Source: Synechococcus sp. GreenBA-s
GTDB taxonomy: Bacteria > Cyanobacteriota > Cyanobacteriia > PCC-6307 > Cyanobiaceae
Assembly: GCF_024345855.1 (NCBI RefSeq)
Contig: NZ_JAGQBX010000002.1
Location: 49,867 to 113,866, forward strand
DNA: 64,000 nt
Direction: 5' to 3'
A program made the translations under genes and the position numbers. The notes under the pieces were generated by a model. The model was not told the origin of the DNA. It did no database searches and saw nothing but the letters and a program-made list of their open reading frames with translations. This document shows positions 1 through 6,750 of the stretch, piece after piece (the stretch's first letter is position 1; every line of letters starts with the position of its first letter).

Positions 1-558
1 TATCTGTTCGGCTCCGCCCAGGCCCGCAGCTATCCCCATGGGCTGATCACCTTCGATCGTTCCTTCTTCCTCGTGCACGACGGCGACCGCCCGGCCCTGC
101 GCTGCGTGATCGCCCATGAGCTGAGCCACGTGCTGCGCCGCCATTCCTATCTGGCCTCCCTGGCAGCGAACAGCACCTTCAGGGACCTGCCCGAGCAGCC
201 CCGCCAGCGGGCCCTGGCCCGGCTGTCGCAGCAGCAGGAGCTGGCGGCCGACCGGGGCGCCATGCTGATGACCGCCATCGCCGGCCACGACCCGAAGGCC
301 TGCGTGCAGCAGCAGCTCAGCAGCGCCCAGCTCGATGCCGACTACGCCCCGGAGGATCCCCTGGGCTCCCATCCCGGCCAGGCCCGGCGGCTCCAGGCGG
401 CGCAGCAGTACCTGGGCGCGCCGCTGCAGCGGGATCTGGCGGCCTGGCGCCAACGGCAGGGCCGGCGCCAGGCCGCCCCGGAAGCCAAGCCCCAGTGGAG
501 CTGGGACCCGGAGCACCAGGTGCTGCGGGTCCAGACCAGCCCGGTGGCGGCGCGGTAG
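1..558 (+). CDS. M48-family metallopeptidase, 5' truncated by window edge
   Basis: The frame is open from base 1, so the gene begins outside the window and only its C-terminal 185 residues are present. The HELSH sequence at 115-129 is the HExxH zinc motif, and an ELAAD sequence about 40 residues later fits the third zinc ligand (ExxxD) of M48/Ste24/HtpX-type peptidases. The tail is Gln/Arg/Pro-rich with no membrane helix visible in this part. Family membership is seen directly; the substrate is unknown. It converges on the nitroreductase gene, with only 4 bases between the two stop codons. Confidence 0.8.
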   Translation, partial: YLFGSAQARSYPHGLITFDRSFFLVHDGDRPALRCVIAHELSHVLRRHSYLASLAANSTFRDLPEQPRQRALARLSQQQELAADRGAMLMTAIAGHDPKACVQQQLSSAQLDADYAPEDPLGSHPGQARRLQAAQQYLGAPLQRDLAAWRQRQGRRQAAPEAKPQWSWDPEHQVLRVQTSPVAAR

Positions 559-562
559 GGCC

Positions 563-1210
563 TCAGCGGCGCTCGATCAGTGCCTGGCGCGGGTAGCGGA
601 CCTTGGCCAGGCCGGCGTACTTGTCGTCGGCGCTGCGGTAGCCCAGGGCCACCACTACCGCCGTGCGGTAGGGGCTGTCCTCCAGGCCGAGGATGCGGTC
701 GTAGTCCGGGGGCGAGAAGCCCTCGATCGGGCAGGTGTCCACCTGCAGCAGGGCCGCTGAGGTGAGCAGGTTGCCCAGGGCGATGTACACCTGATTGACG
801 GCCCACTGGTCGGCGCGCTCGGGGCTGAAACCCTGCAGCACGGTCGTCTCCAGGAGCTGACGGTAGCCATCGAGGCTGGCCGGATCGAGGCCCCGGGTCT
901 GGGCCGTGGTGGTGATCAGGCGATCCACGTCGGCGGCGTCGATGCGGCGCTTGGCCAGCAGCACCACCAGATGGGAGCTGTCGGTGATCTGGCCCTGGTT
1001 CCAGGAGTGGCCGCGCAGCTGGGCGCGCAGGGCCGGATCGGCGATCACCAGGAACTTCCAGGGCTGCAGCCCGAAGGAGGAGGCGCTCAGCACCAGCGAC
1101 TCCTCCAGGGAATCCCAGGTTTCCGGCGGAATGGTGCGGCTGGGATCGAAGGCCTTGGTGGCGTAGCGCCAACGCTGGGCCTCGAGCAGCTCGGCGGGGG
1201 AGAGGGGCAT
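563..1210 (-). CDS. Nitroreductase-family NAD(P)H-dependent flavin oxidoreductase
   Basis: This is a 215-residue FMN-type nitroreductase, the usual size for the family. The N-terminus has the typical RYATKAFDPSRTIP pattern for FMN phosphate and ribityl binding. The conserved SSFGLQPWKF segment and a C-terminal VVALGYRSADDKYAGLAKVR segment follow. I chose the ATG at 1210 (MPLSPAELLEAQRW) because the 22 residues upstream of it are not family-like. Members reduce quinones, nitro compounds or flavins; the physiological substrate cannot be read from the sequence. Confidence 0.88.
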   Translation of the reverse strand: MPLSPAELLEAQRWRYATKAFDPSRTIPPETWDSLEESLVLSASSFGLQPWKFLVIADPALRAQLRGHSWNQGQITDSSHLVVLLAKRRIDAADVDRLITTTAQTRGLDPASLDGYRQLLETTVLQGFSPERADQWAVNQVYIALGNLLTSAALLQVDTCPIEGFSPPDYDRILGLEDSPYRTAVVVALGYRSADDKYAGLAKVRYPRQALIERR

Positions 1211-1381
1211 CGCGGCGACATCCGGCAGGACCAGGACTGTCCCATGGGGGCCTCGACCCTGCCGGTTCCCACGCACACCGCATCAACACCGCCGGCGAAG
1301 GTCAAGATCTGCGGCGCCGGGCGTGACCTCTGGTGCCCTTTCCTTTAATGGGATTGAGGTTCGGGCACAACGGGTGATCCG

Positions 1382-1771
1382 ATGACGAGTTCCGCGCCGC
1401 AGCAGCCCGGGCAGAGTGGCCGCGCCGAGCGGGAGGTGATGCCCTCCGCGACACCGATCAAGCTGCGTCTGCCCAAGTCCGGCAGTGGCATGGCCAACCT
1501 CTACGACATCAACGACGGTGGCGCCTGTGCCATCCGCCGGGGACGGATGGAGGTGAGCATCGGCGATGTCGTGGAGATTGAGGTGGCCGAATATGACAAC
1601 CGCCTGATGGAACAGGCGATGGAAGAGGGCCAAAAGATTCAAGGGGTGGTGCGCTGGTGCCGTCTCGGCCAGAGCAACTCCAGGATCGGCATCTCCTTCA
1701 TGGGCACCGAAACGGAACGCCGCAACTTCGTGGCCTTCACCAAGATGGCCAGGGGTGGGCTCTCAGACTGA
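1382..1771 (+). CDS. PilZ-like domain protein
   Basis: This 129-residue protein has a Ser/Gln-rich N-terminus followed by a beta-rich domain. The segment MANLYDINDGGACAI resembles the DxSxxG part of PilZ, and GVVRWCRLGQSNSRIGISFMG resembles the PilZ C-terminal strands. The PilZ RxxxR arginine motif is not clear, so c-di-GMP binding is uncertain. PilZ proteins are c-di-GMP effectors, and the window also encodes diguanylate cyclases, so a link is possible but inferred. Confidence 0.6.
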   Translation: MTSSAPQQPGQSGRAEREVMPSATPIKLRLPKSGSGMANLYDINDGGACAIRRGRMEVSIGDVVEIEVAEYDNRLMEQAMEEGQKIQGVVRWCRLGQSNSRIGISFMGTETERRNFVAFTKMARGGLSD

Positions 1772-1827
1772 TCCTGATAGCCCAACGCTGGCCAGCCAGG
1801 CGCGCTGGCTGAGCCTGACGCTCTGAC

Positions 1828-1974
1828 TCAGACCCGCCGGCCACCGATCACGCGGAAGAGAATGGCGATGATCGCCATCACCAGCAGCAGGTGGATCAGT
1901 CCCCCCAGGGTGGTGGAGGTGACCAGGCCCAGCAACCAGAGAATGACCAGAAGACTGGCGAGCATTTCCAGCAT
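1828..1974 (-). CDS. Small lmo0937-type membrane protein
   Basis: This 48-residue protein is almost entirely hydrophobic, with two predicted membrane segments (about residues 4-22 and 26-42) and a basic GGRR tail. The pattern WLLGLVTSTTLGGLIHLLLVMAII (split by a short turn) matches the small lmo0937-family membrane proteins found widely in bacteria, often beside stress genes. The ATG at 1974 was chosen because upstream codons are Pro/Arg-rich and not family-like. It lies just downstream of a CsbD gene on the same strand. Function is unknown. Confidence 0.65.
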   Translation of the reverse strand: MLEMLASLLVILWLLGLVTSTTLGGLIHLLLVMAIIAILFRVIGGRRV

Positions 1975-2092
1975 GGCGGTTCCTGCAGGGGTGGGGACAG
2001 GACGGGGAGGAAAAACCCCAGACCCCACCCTGAAGCGGGGCCTGCACTGGACGGAATCGAAGAGACTCTGAACCGAACCAATCGGCGGAGCC

Positions 2093-2311
2093 CTAGGTGA
2101 CCTTGTCGGCCAGCCGGCCAGCGGCATCGCTGATGGTTTCAGCCGCGTCCTTGGCGCTCTGCTTCACATCTTCCAGGGCGTGCATGCCCGAAGCCTGCAC
2201 CTGCTTGGCCTTGCCCTTGATCTGGTGACCGGTGTCACCCGTGAGCTCGCCGTAGGCAGCTTCCAGCTTGCCCTCGGCATCCTTGGCCGTGGCATCGAGG
2301 TGGTTGGACAT
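2093..2311 (-). CDS. CsbD-family stress response protein
   Basis: This is a 72-residue hydrophilic helical protein. The KDAEGKLEAAYGELTGD and HQIKGKAKQVQ segments are the CsbD signature. CsbD proteins are small, abundant, general-stress proteins of unknown mechanism. The start at 2311 (MSNHLDATAKDAEG) places the conserved domain at the N-terminus. The neighbouring lmo0937-type gene on the same strand is a common stress-type partner. Confidence 0.85.
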   Translation of the reverse strand: MSNHLDATAKDAEGKLEAAYGELTGDTGHQIKGKAKQVQASGMHALEDVKQSAKDAAETISDAAGRLADKVT

Positions 2312-2425
2312 GGGGTTCTGATCCCGGAGGCCATCTCCGCTGTAGGCGCGGTGTGGGGCCAACCTCCACATCAGACGCCAACCCTCAGGCTCACAGCACC
2401 GGGCTGGATGGACCGCAGGCTGAAC

Positions 2426-2659
2426 TCAGCCCAGCGGCAAGGTCCGGGGGCAGGGGCGAGCCACCACCGGCGCCTGACTGCGCTTGAGCCGCACGCGATA
2501 GGCCACGTGGGATGGCCCCAGCCGTTCGATCAGGGCCTCGCGGGCCTCATGCTGCAGTTCCTCGAGGGAGTCGGCCTCAATGTGGATCGTCTCGTTCTCG
2601 GCGGTGGCCTGGAGGCGCCCTGGCCGATCGGGGAGCACCCGGAACACGATTTCACGCAT
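2426..2659 (-). CDS. HicB-like / DUF1902-type small protein
   Basis: This 77-residue protein has the pattern MREIVFRV-(loop)-RLQATAENETIHIEADSLEEL, then a helix ending EALIERLG. This is the layout of the HicB antitoxin N-terminal fold and of related small cyanobacterial proteins often misnamed as oxoisovalerate dehydrogenase subunits. No HicA toxin ORF is visible next to it. It follows the RNA ligase gene on the same strand with a 77-base gap, so it may be the last gene of the ATPase-PIN-ligase set. The function is inferred only. Confidence 0.55.
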   Translation of the reverse strand: MREIVFRVLPDRPGRLQATAENETIHIEADSLEELQHEAREALIERLGPSHVAYRVRLKRSQAPVVARPCPRTLPLG

Positions 2660-2736
2660 GGAGCTGGGGCCCGGATATGGCTTGCTTCTCTTCGACAAGT
2701 CTCGCGGGGCAGGGCGCCCGCTGGAGGTGAGCTGGG

Positions 2737-3516
2737 CTACGGAGACCCGTATCCGGTTGGTTCGGGCGCGGCGCCGTAATCCACCCGGTTCCACACCAGG
2801 GGCTGGGAGCGCCAGTGCTCGGCGATCGCCTGGGTGAATTCCGGCCGCACCAGCTTGCTGCGCGACAGGCACCAGTCCGCGTCGTCGTGGCGCAGCACGA
2901 AGCCCTCGGGGGCGCCGCTGCGGTAGCGGCTGGGGGCGCTGTCCAGCAGGTCGATCACCCCGGGCAGATCCAGCCGCCCACGGTGCAGGGTGGGCACGGC
3001 CGCCAGGCCCAGCTCCGCGGCCAGGGCGTTGCGCCGCGCCGCGCTCCAGAAGCGCGGGTCCCGGGGGTTCACGACGTCGAAGAGCAGGAACAGATCCGGC
3101 AGGGCCCCGTAGTTGAGCGAGTGGCGGGCGGCGCACCACTCGCCGAACAGCACCAGGCCCCGGTGCTTTGGCTCCGAGAGGAAGGCCGTCAGCGCCGGCC
3201 CATGCACCGCCAGCCAGGAGCCCAGGCGCGTGAACTGGCCCTGGAACGGCGCCTGCAGATACTCCCCCCGCTGCTGCAGCCGCAGGCGGCCATCGGGGCC
3301 GAGGGAGAGGCCCAGGTTGGCCCCATCCACCTTCTCCTCCAGCGACAGGTCGGCCTGCAGAAAGTGCTCGGCCTCGGGCGGGGTGAGCACCTTGTCGCCG
3401 CGCACATCGCCGCTGCCGAGCCAGGCGAGGTGGGGGGTGTGGGGGAAGCGAAAGAACTCCGAGTCCACGGCGCTGCCGGCACCGCTGGTCATGGCAGGCT
3501 CGACGTCAGGGGTCAT
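2737..3516 (-). CDS. RNA ligase-family nucleotidyltransferase
   Basis: This 259-residue protein carries the ordered covalent nucleotidyltransferase motifs. Motif I is KVDGAN, with the candidate adenylated lysine at K62. R83 lies in QQRGEY, FGEW (E126) fits motif IIIa, EGFVLR (204-209) fits motif IV, and SKLVRPEF (K221) fits motif V. The family (Rnl2/DRB0094-like) seals nicked or cleaved RNA using ATP. The ATG at 3516 is used; a second in-frame ATG at 3492 is equally plausible. It lies 42 bases downstream of a PIN-nuclease gene on the same strand, which suggests paired RNA cutting and sealing (inference). Confidence 0.8.
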   Translation of the reverse strand: MTPDVEPAMTSGAGSAVDSEFFRFPHTPHLAWLGSGDVRGDKVLTPPEAEHFLQADLSLEEKVDGANLGLSLGPDGRLRLQQRGEYLQAPFQGQFTRLGSWLAVHGPALTAFLSEPKHRGLVLFGEWCAARHSLNYGALPDLFLLFDVVNPRDPRFWSAARRNALAAELGLAAVPTLHRGRLDLPGVIDLLDSAPSRYRSGAPEGFVLRHDDADWCLSRSKLVRPEFTQAIAEHWRSQPLVWNRVDYGAAPEPTGYGSP

Positions 3517-3558
3517 GGCGCGGTAGGCCCCGGCGTCGCGGCGCTGGCAGAGGCCCTG

Positions 3559-4146
3559 TCAGTGGCGCTGATCGTGGGCCTCGCCATGGCGATGGTGGTG
3601 CGGGGGTTGATCCCGTGGGCCGTGATCCTCTTTTTCAGCGTACTTCTGGCGTGACCAGGCCTCGATCACCGGTTCCAGCGGAATCCCGTGGGCACTGAGG
3701 GCCTGCTCCCAGCCGTGCCAGTCGGTATCGCCGGCGAAGGCGATCCAGCAGGCGCCGTGCACCCGGATCGCCTCGGCGCAGGCGGCCACCATCTTGCGGT
3801 CGGCCCGATCGTGCACCACGGGCTGCAGATCCGCCGGCAGCACGGCGTTGCCGTCGGCGTCGTAGGCGATCTCCACCACATCGCTGGCACAGGTGCTCCA
3901 CTTGTGCAGGACCACCTGGTGGCCGTAGTCGCCGAAGCCCAGCTGGTGGCGGTATTCCTCGAAGATGCGGCCCGCCCCGTCAAGCACCAGCCGGCTCTCC
4001 GACTCCTTGAACGCCTTCAGCCACTGCCACACCGCCAGGCGCAGGGCGGGATCCTCCGGGGTGGCCGCGATCGGGCGGTGCTGCTGCGGCTCGCCGGCGC
4101 TGGCGGCAATCAGCACGTTGGTGTCGACCACGTAGCGGGGTCTCAT
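3559..4146 (-). CDS. PIN-domain nuclease-like protein with His-rich tail
   Basis: This 195-residue protein begins YVVDTNVLIAAS, with the first PIN acidic residue at D8. Further acidic candidates are E63/E64, D113/D116 in HDRADRKMVAAC, and D140/D142 in AGDTDW, matching the four-acid metal site of PIN RNases. The C-terminus (about 172-195) is charged and histidine-rich. The start ATG overlaps the upstream ATPase stop in an ATGA, so the two are translationally coupled. PIN domains commonly cleave RNA in toxins or RNA processing. The target is unknown, and the close AAA ATPase partner is atypical of simple VapBC pairs. Confidence 0.75.
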   Translation of the reverse strand: MRPRYVVDTNVLIAASAGEPQQHRPIAATPEDPALRLAVWQWLKAFKESESRLVLDGAGRIFEEYRHQLGFGDYGHQVVLHKWSTCASDVVEIAYDADGNAVLPADLQPVVHDRADRKMVAACAEAIRVHGACWIAFAGDTDWHGWEQALSAHGIPLEPVIEAWSRQKYAEKEDHGPRDQPPHHHRHGEAHDQRH

Positions 4147-5474
4147 GGCCGGGTCGCGGGGCGCTCCGGCTGCTGCCTCCCAGCCCGCTGGCGCTCGATC
4201 ATCTGCCGCTCGAACATCAGCCGCGCCTGCTCCTCCGCCTCGCCCATGGCATTGCCGAAGAAGTGCTCGGGCCAATCCAGAAGACGGCCGTAGTCGTCGA
4301 GGCTGAGACGGCGCAGCTGGGAGCTGCCCGCGCGCTTGTCGACGAAGTAAAGGGCACAGTCGCCGGGGGCGATGGCCTGGCGGGCCACCAGGGTCTGCAT
4401 GCGGCGGAACAGGTGCTCGGAGTGGGTCTCCACGATGAACTGCACCCGGCGGCTCAGGCTCACCTCCACCAGCAGTTCGGCCAGCACCGACTGGGCCAGC
4501 GGGTGCAGGTGGATCTCCGGCTCCTCCAGGATCACGGTGCTGCCGGGCGGCGCGAAGAAGGCCACGGTGAGCACCGGCAGCACCTGGGAGAGGCCGATGC
4601 CCACGTCGTGCAGGTTGGCGGCCACCGCCTCCTGGTCGATCACCAGCTCGTAGCGGCCGGAGCGCCCCAGCGGGCGCACCAGCAACTGCTGGGCGATCCC
4701 CATGCGCTGCAGCCAGTGCGACACGCCGTTGACGATGCCGTGGCGCTCCGGCCCCGGCAGCAGCGCATCGGCCAGCAGGATGTCGATGCAGCGACCGCCG
4801 TCGCTGCCGATCTCGCCGGGTCGGGCCCGGTCCCACGGGTAGTCGCGCTCGGGCTTGCGGCGCAGCGGGCCGAGGTAGAGGATCTCCTCCAGCTCACGGC
4901 GGATCGCCAGGCTGAGGTCCTCGGCGCGGGCACCGGCGGCGCCCAGCTGGGCGATGGCCCGGGCCGGCAGGGCGATCGAGCGCTCGGGGCAGTAGGCGGG
5001 ACTTTTGCCCTGGGACTGGTTCGCGGCCCCCAGCAGCAGCCCGTAGCTCCCCTTCTCGCGCCGTACGGCCCGGAAGCGCTGGCCGTCCCCGTCCTCCAGG
5101 GTGAGCTCCTGCACCACCACGGCACCGCTGGCGCTCTGGCCGTAGCTGGCCTGGAAGTGGCCGCTGGCCACCCGCTCGGCGCTGCCGCTGCGGGCAAAGC
5201 TGAAGCCGATGCCGACGCGGCGCGGGCTGGCCCCCTGCTTGAGCAGGCTGGCGAAGTCGCCGAAGTGGAAGCTGGCGGTGCTCTCCTCGCCGCCGAGGTC
5301 GAGGTGCACGGTGCGATCGGGCGACTGGGCCGTCTGCTTGAGCAGCAGCAGGCTCTGGATCAGCGACGACTTGCCCGAGGAATTGGTGCCCAGCAGCATC
5401 GTCACCGGCGCCAGGGCCACAGCCCCCGTGTCCTGCCACGACTTGAACTGGCGGAGCCGGAGCGCGGTGAGCAT
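4143..5474 (-). CDS. AAA ATPase, DUF3696-type (OLD/ABC-like)
   Basis: This 443-residue ATPase starts MLTALRLRQFKSWQ, typical of SMC/OLD-like AAA15 proteins. Walker A is GTNSSGKSS (29-37) and a Walker B-like VILEEPEIHLHP lies near residue 315. The following VETHSEHLF is the switch-histidine segment. The C-terminal WPEHFFGNAMGEAEEQ resembles the DUF3696 tail. It is the first gene of a same-strand set with PIN nuclease (4-base overlap) and RNA ligase. ATPases of this class frequently partner nucleases in defence or toxin systems; that role is inferred here. The ATG at 5474 begins the conserved domain. Confidence 0.82.
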   Translation of the reverse strand: MLTALRLRQFKSWQDTGAVALAPVTMLLGTNSSGKSSLIQSLLLLKQTAQSPDRTVHLDLGGEESTASFHFGDFASLLKQGASPRRVGIGFSFARSGSAERVASGHFQASYGQSASGAVVVQELTLEDGDGQRFRAVRREKGSYGLLLGAANQSQGKSPAYCPERSIALPARAIAQLGAAGARAEDLSLAIRRELEEILYLGPLRRKPERDYPWDRARPGEIGSDGGRCIDILLADALLPGPERHGIVNGVSHWLQRMGIAQQLLVRPLGRSGRYELVIDQEAVAANLHDVGIGLSQVLPVLTVAFFAPPGSTVILEEPEIHLHPLAQSVLAELLVEVSLSRRVQFIVETHSEHLFRRMQTLVARQAIAPGDCALYFVDKRAGSSQLRRLSLDDYGRLLDWPEHFFGNAMGEAEEQARLMFERQMIERQRAGRQQPERPATRP

Positions 5475-5602
5475 GGCGGTGCCGCGGCGGCGGCAGGGCG
5501 GGCGAGGGGGCCTGAACTGCATTCTGCGACCTGTGGTCCTGGCGCTCCGCCCGGGCGGTATTCCCCTCCGCCGGGCTGGCGGCGGCCCCACGCGATCTGG
5601 CC

Positions 5603-6235
5603 TTGAATGCAGTGATGCGCAACTCGAAGGGTTCCCCCCAGACGGCCACACCGCCGCTGGTGCTGCTGCACGGCCTGATGGACAGCCCCCGGGTGTTCGA
5701 TCGGCTGCGGCGCCACCTGGGGGAGCATCGCCAGGAGCTGCTCGTGCCCGCCCTGCCGGTGCGCTTCGGCACCACCCCCGTGCAGGAGCTGGCCGAGTGG
5801 CTGGGCCGCCAGATCGAGGCGGCATTCGGCCCCTCCCGGCCGGTGGACCTGCTGGGCTTTTCGATGGGTGGGGTGATCGGCCGCACCTGGATCCAGCTGC
5901 AGGGGGGGTATCGCCGCACCCGCCGCTTCATCAGCCTGGGCAGCCCCCAGCAGGGCACGCTCACGGCCCAGCCCTGGCCGCGGCAGCTGCTGGCCGGCAT
6001 CGCCGACCTCAAGCCGGGCAGCCCGCTGCTGCAGCGCCTCGATGCCGACCTCGACAGCCTGCGGCAGGTCGACTGCTGCAGCTTCTATTCGGGCCTGGAT
6101 CTGATGGTGCTGCCCGGCTGGAGCGCCGTGCTGCCGCTGGGGCCGCGGCACCAGCTGCCGGTGCTTACCCACCCCCAGCTGGTGCGCGATCCCCAGGCCC
6201 TGGCGCCCCTGGCCCAGGAACTGCTGCGCGCCTGA
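5603..6235 (+). CDS. Alpha/beta hydrolase, lipase-like
   Basis: This 210-residue alpha/beta hydrolase has an oxyanion region LVLLHGLMDSPRVFD near the N-terminus and a GFSMGG nucleophile elbow (Ser near residue 91). A likely acid and histidine lie in the C-terminal third; LTHPQLV is the candidate histidine. It resembles triacylglycerol lipase/PGAP1-like esterases of cyanobacteria. In-frame ATGs occur at 5603 and 5615. It is followed 15 bases later by the acyltransferase gene, so the two are probably co-transcribed. Confidence 0.8.
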   Translation: MNAVMRNSKGSPQTATPPLVLLHGLMDSPRVFDRLRRHLGEHRQELLVPALPVRFGTTPVQELAEWLGRQIEAAFGPSRPVDLLGFSMGGVIGRTWIQLQGGYRRTRRFISLGSPQQGTLTAQPWPRQLLAGIADLKPGSPLLQRLDADLDSLRQVDCCSFYSGLDLMVLPGWSAVLPLGPRHQLPVLTHPQLVRDPQALAPLAQELLRA

Positions 6236-6250
6236 GGCCGGAGATCCCCC

Positions 6251-6742
6251 ATGCCGGCGGATGCCTGGAGGATCCTGGCCTGCGCCGGCGGCTGGCTGGG
6301 CTGGTCGCTGCTGATCGGCTGGCTGGCCCAGCGGCTGCCCCCGGCGGTCCTGGAACGCGACAGCTGGCTCACCGCCCCCAGGGCCTGGGGAGAGCGGCCC
6401 GCGGACTATGAGCGCTGGCTGCGGATCCGCCGCTGGAAGGACCGGCTGCCCGATGCCGGCACCACCTTTGCCGGCGGCGTCCGCAAGGCCAGCCTGGTGG
6501 GGCGGGATGGGCAGGCGCTGCAGCGGCTGGTGGCCGAAACCCGCCGGGCCGAGCTGGTGCACCTGGCCCTGTGGCCGTTCTGGATCGCCACGGCCCTGTG
6601 GCTGCCGCCTGCGGGGGTGCTGCTCAACCTGCTGTTCGCCACGGCGTTCAACCTGCCCTGCCTGCTGCTGCAGCGCTTCAACCGGCTGCGGATCACGGCC
6701 CTGCTGCAGCGGATGGGGCGCGGGCGCCCGGGAGGCGGCTGA
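6251..6742 (+). CDS. CrtO-type glycosyl-diaponeurosporenoate acyltransferase-family membrane protein
   Basis: This 163-residue membrane protein has an N-terminal hydrophobic segment and two helices near residues 100-140. The conserved WLRIRRWKDRLPDAGTTF block followed by FAGGVRKASL is diagnostic of the family of glycosyl-4,4'-diaponeurosporenoate acyltransferases (CrtO of staphyloxanthin synthesis). In cyanobacteria the substrate is not established, so an acyl transfer to a glycosylated lipid or carotenoid is only inferred. It follows the alpha/beta hydrolase by 15 bases. Confidence 0.7.
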   Translation: MPADAWRILACAGGWLGWSLLIGWLAQRLPPAVLERDSWLTAPRAWGERPADYERWLRIRRWKDRLPDAGTTFAGGVRKASLVGRDGQALQRLVAETRRAELVHLALWPFWIATALWLPPAGVLLNLLFATAFNLPCLLLQRFNRLRITALLQRMGRGRPGGG

Positions 6743-6750
6743 AGGCCCCC

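Noticed and set aside
2426..2659. Toxin-antitoxin pair HicAB
   Set aside because: No HicA toxin ORF is visible next to the HicB-like gene.
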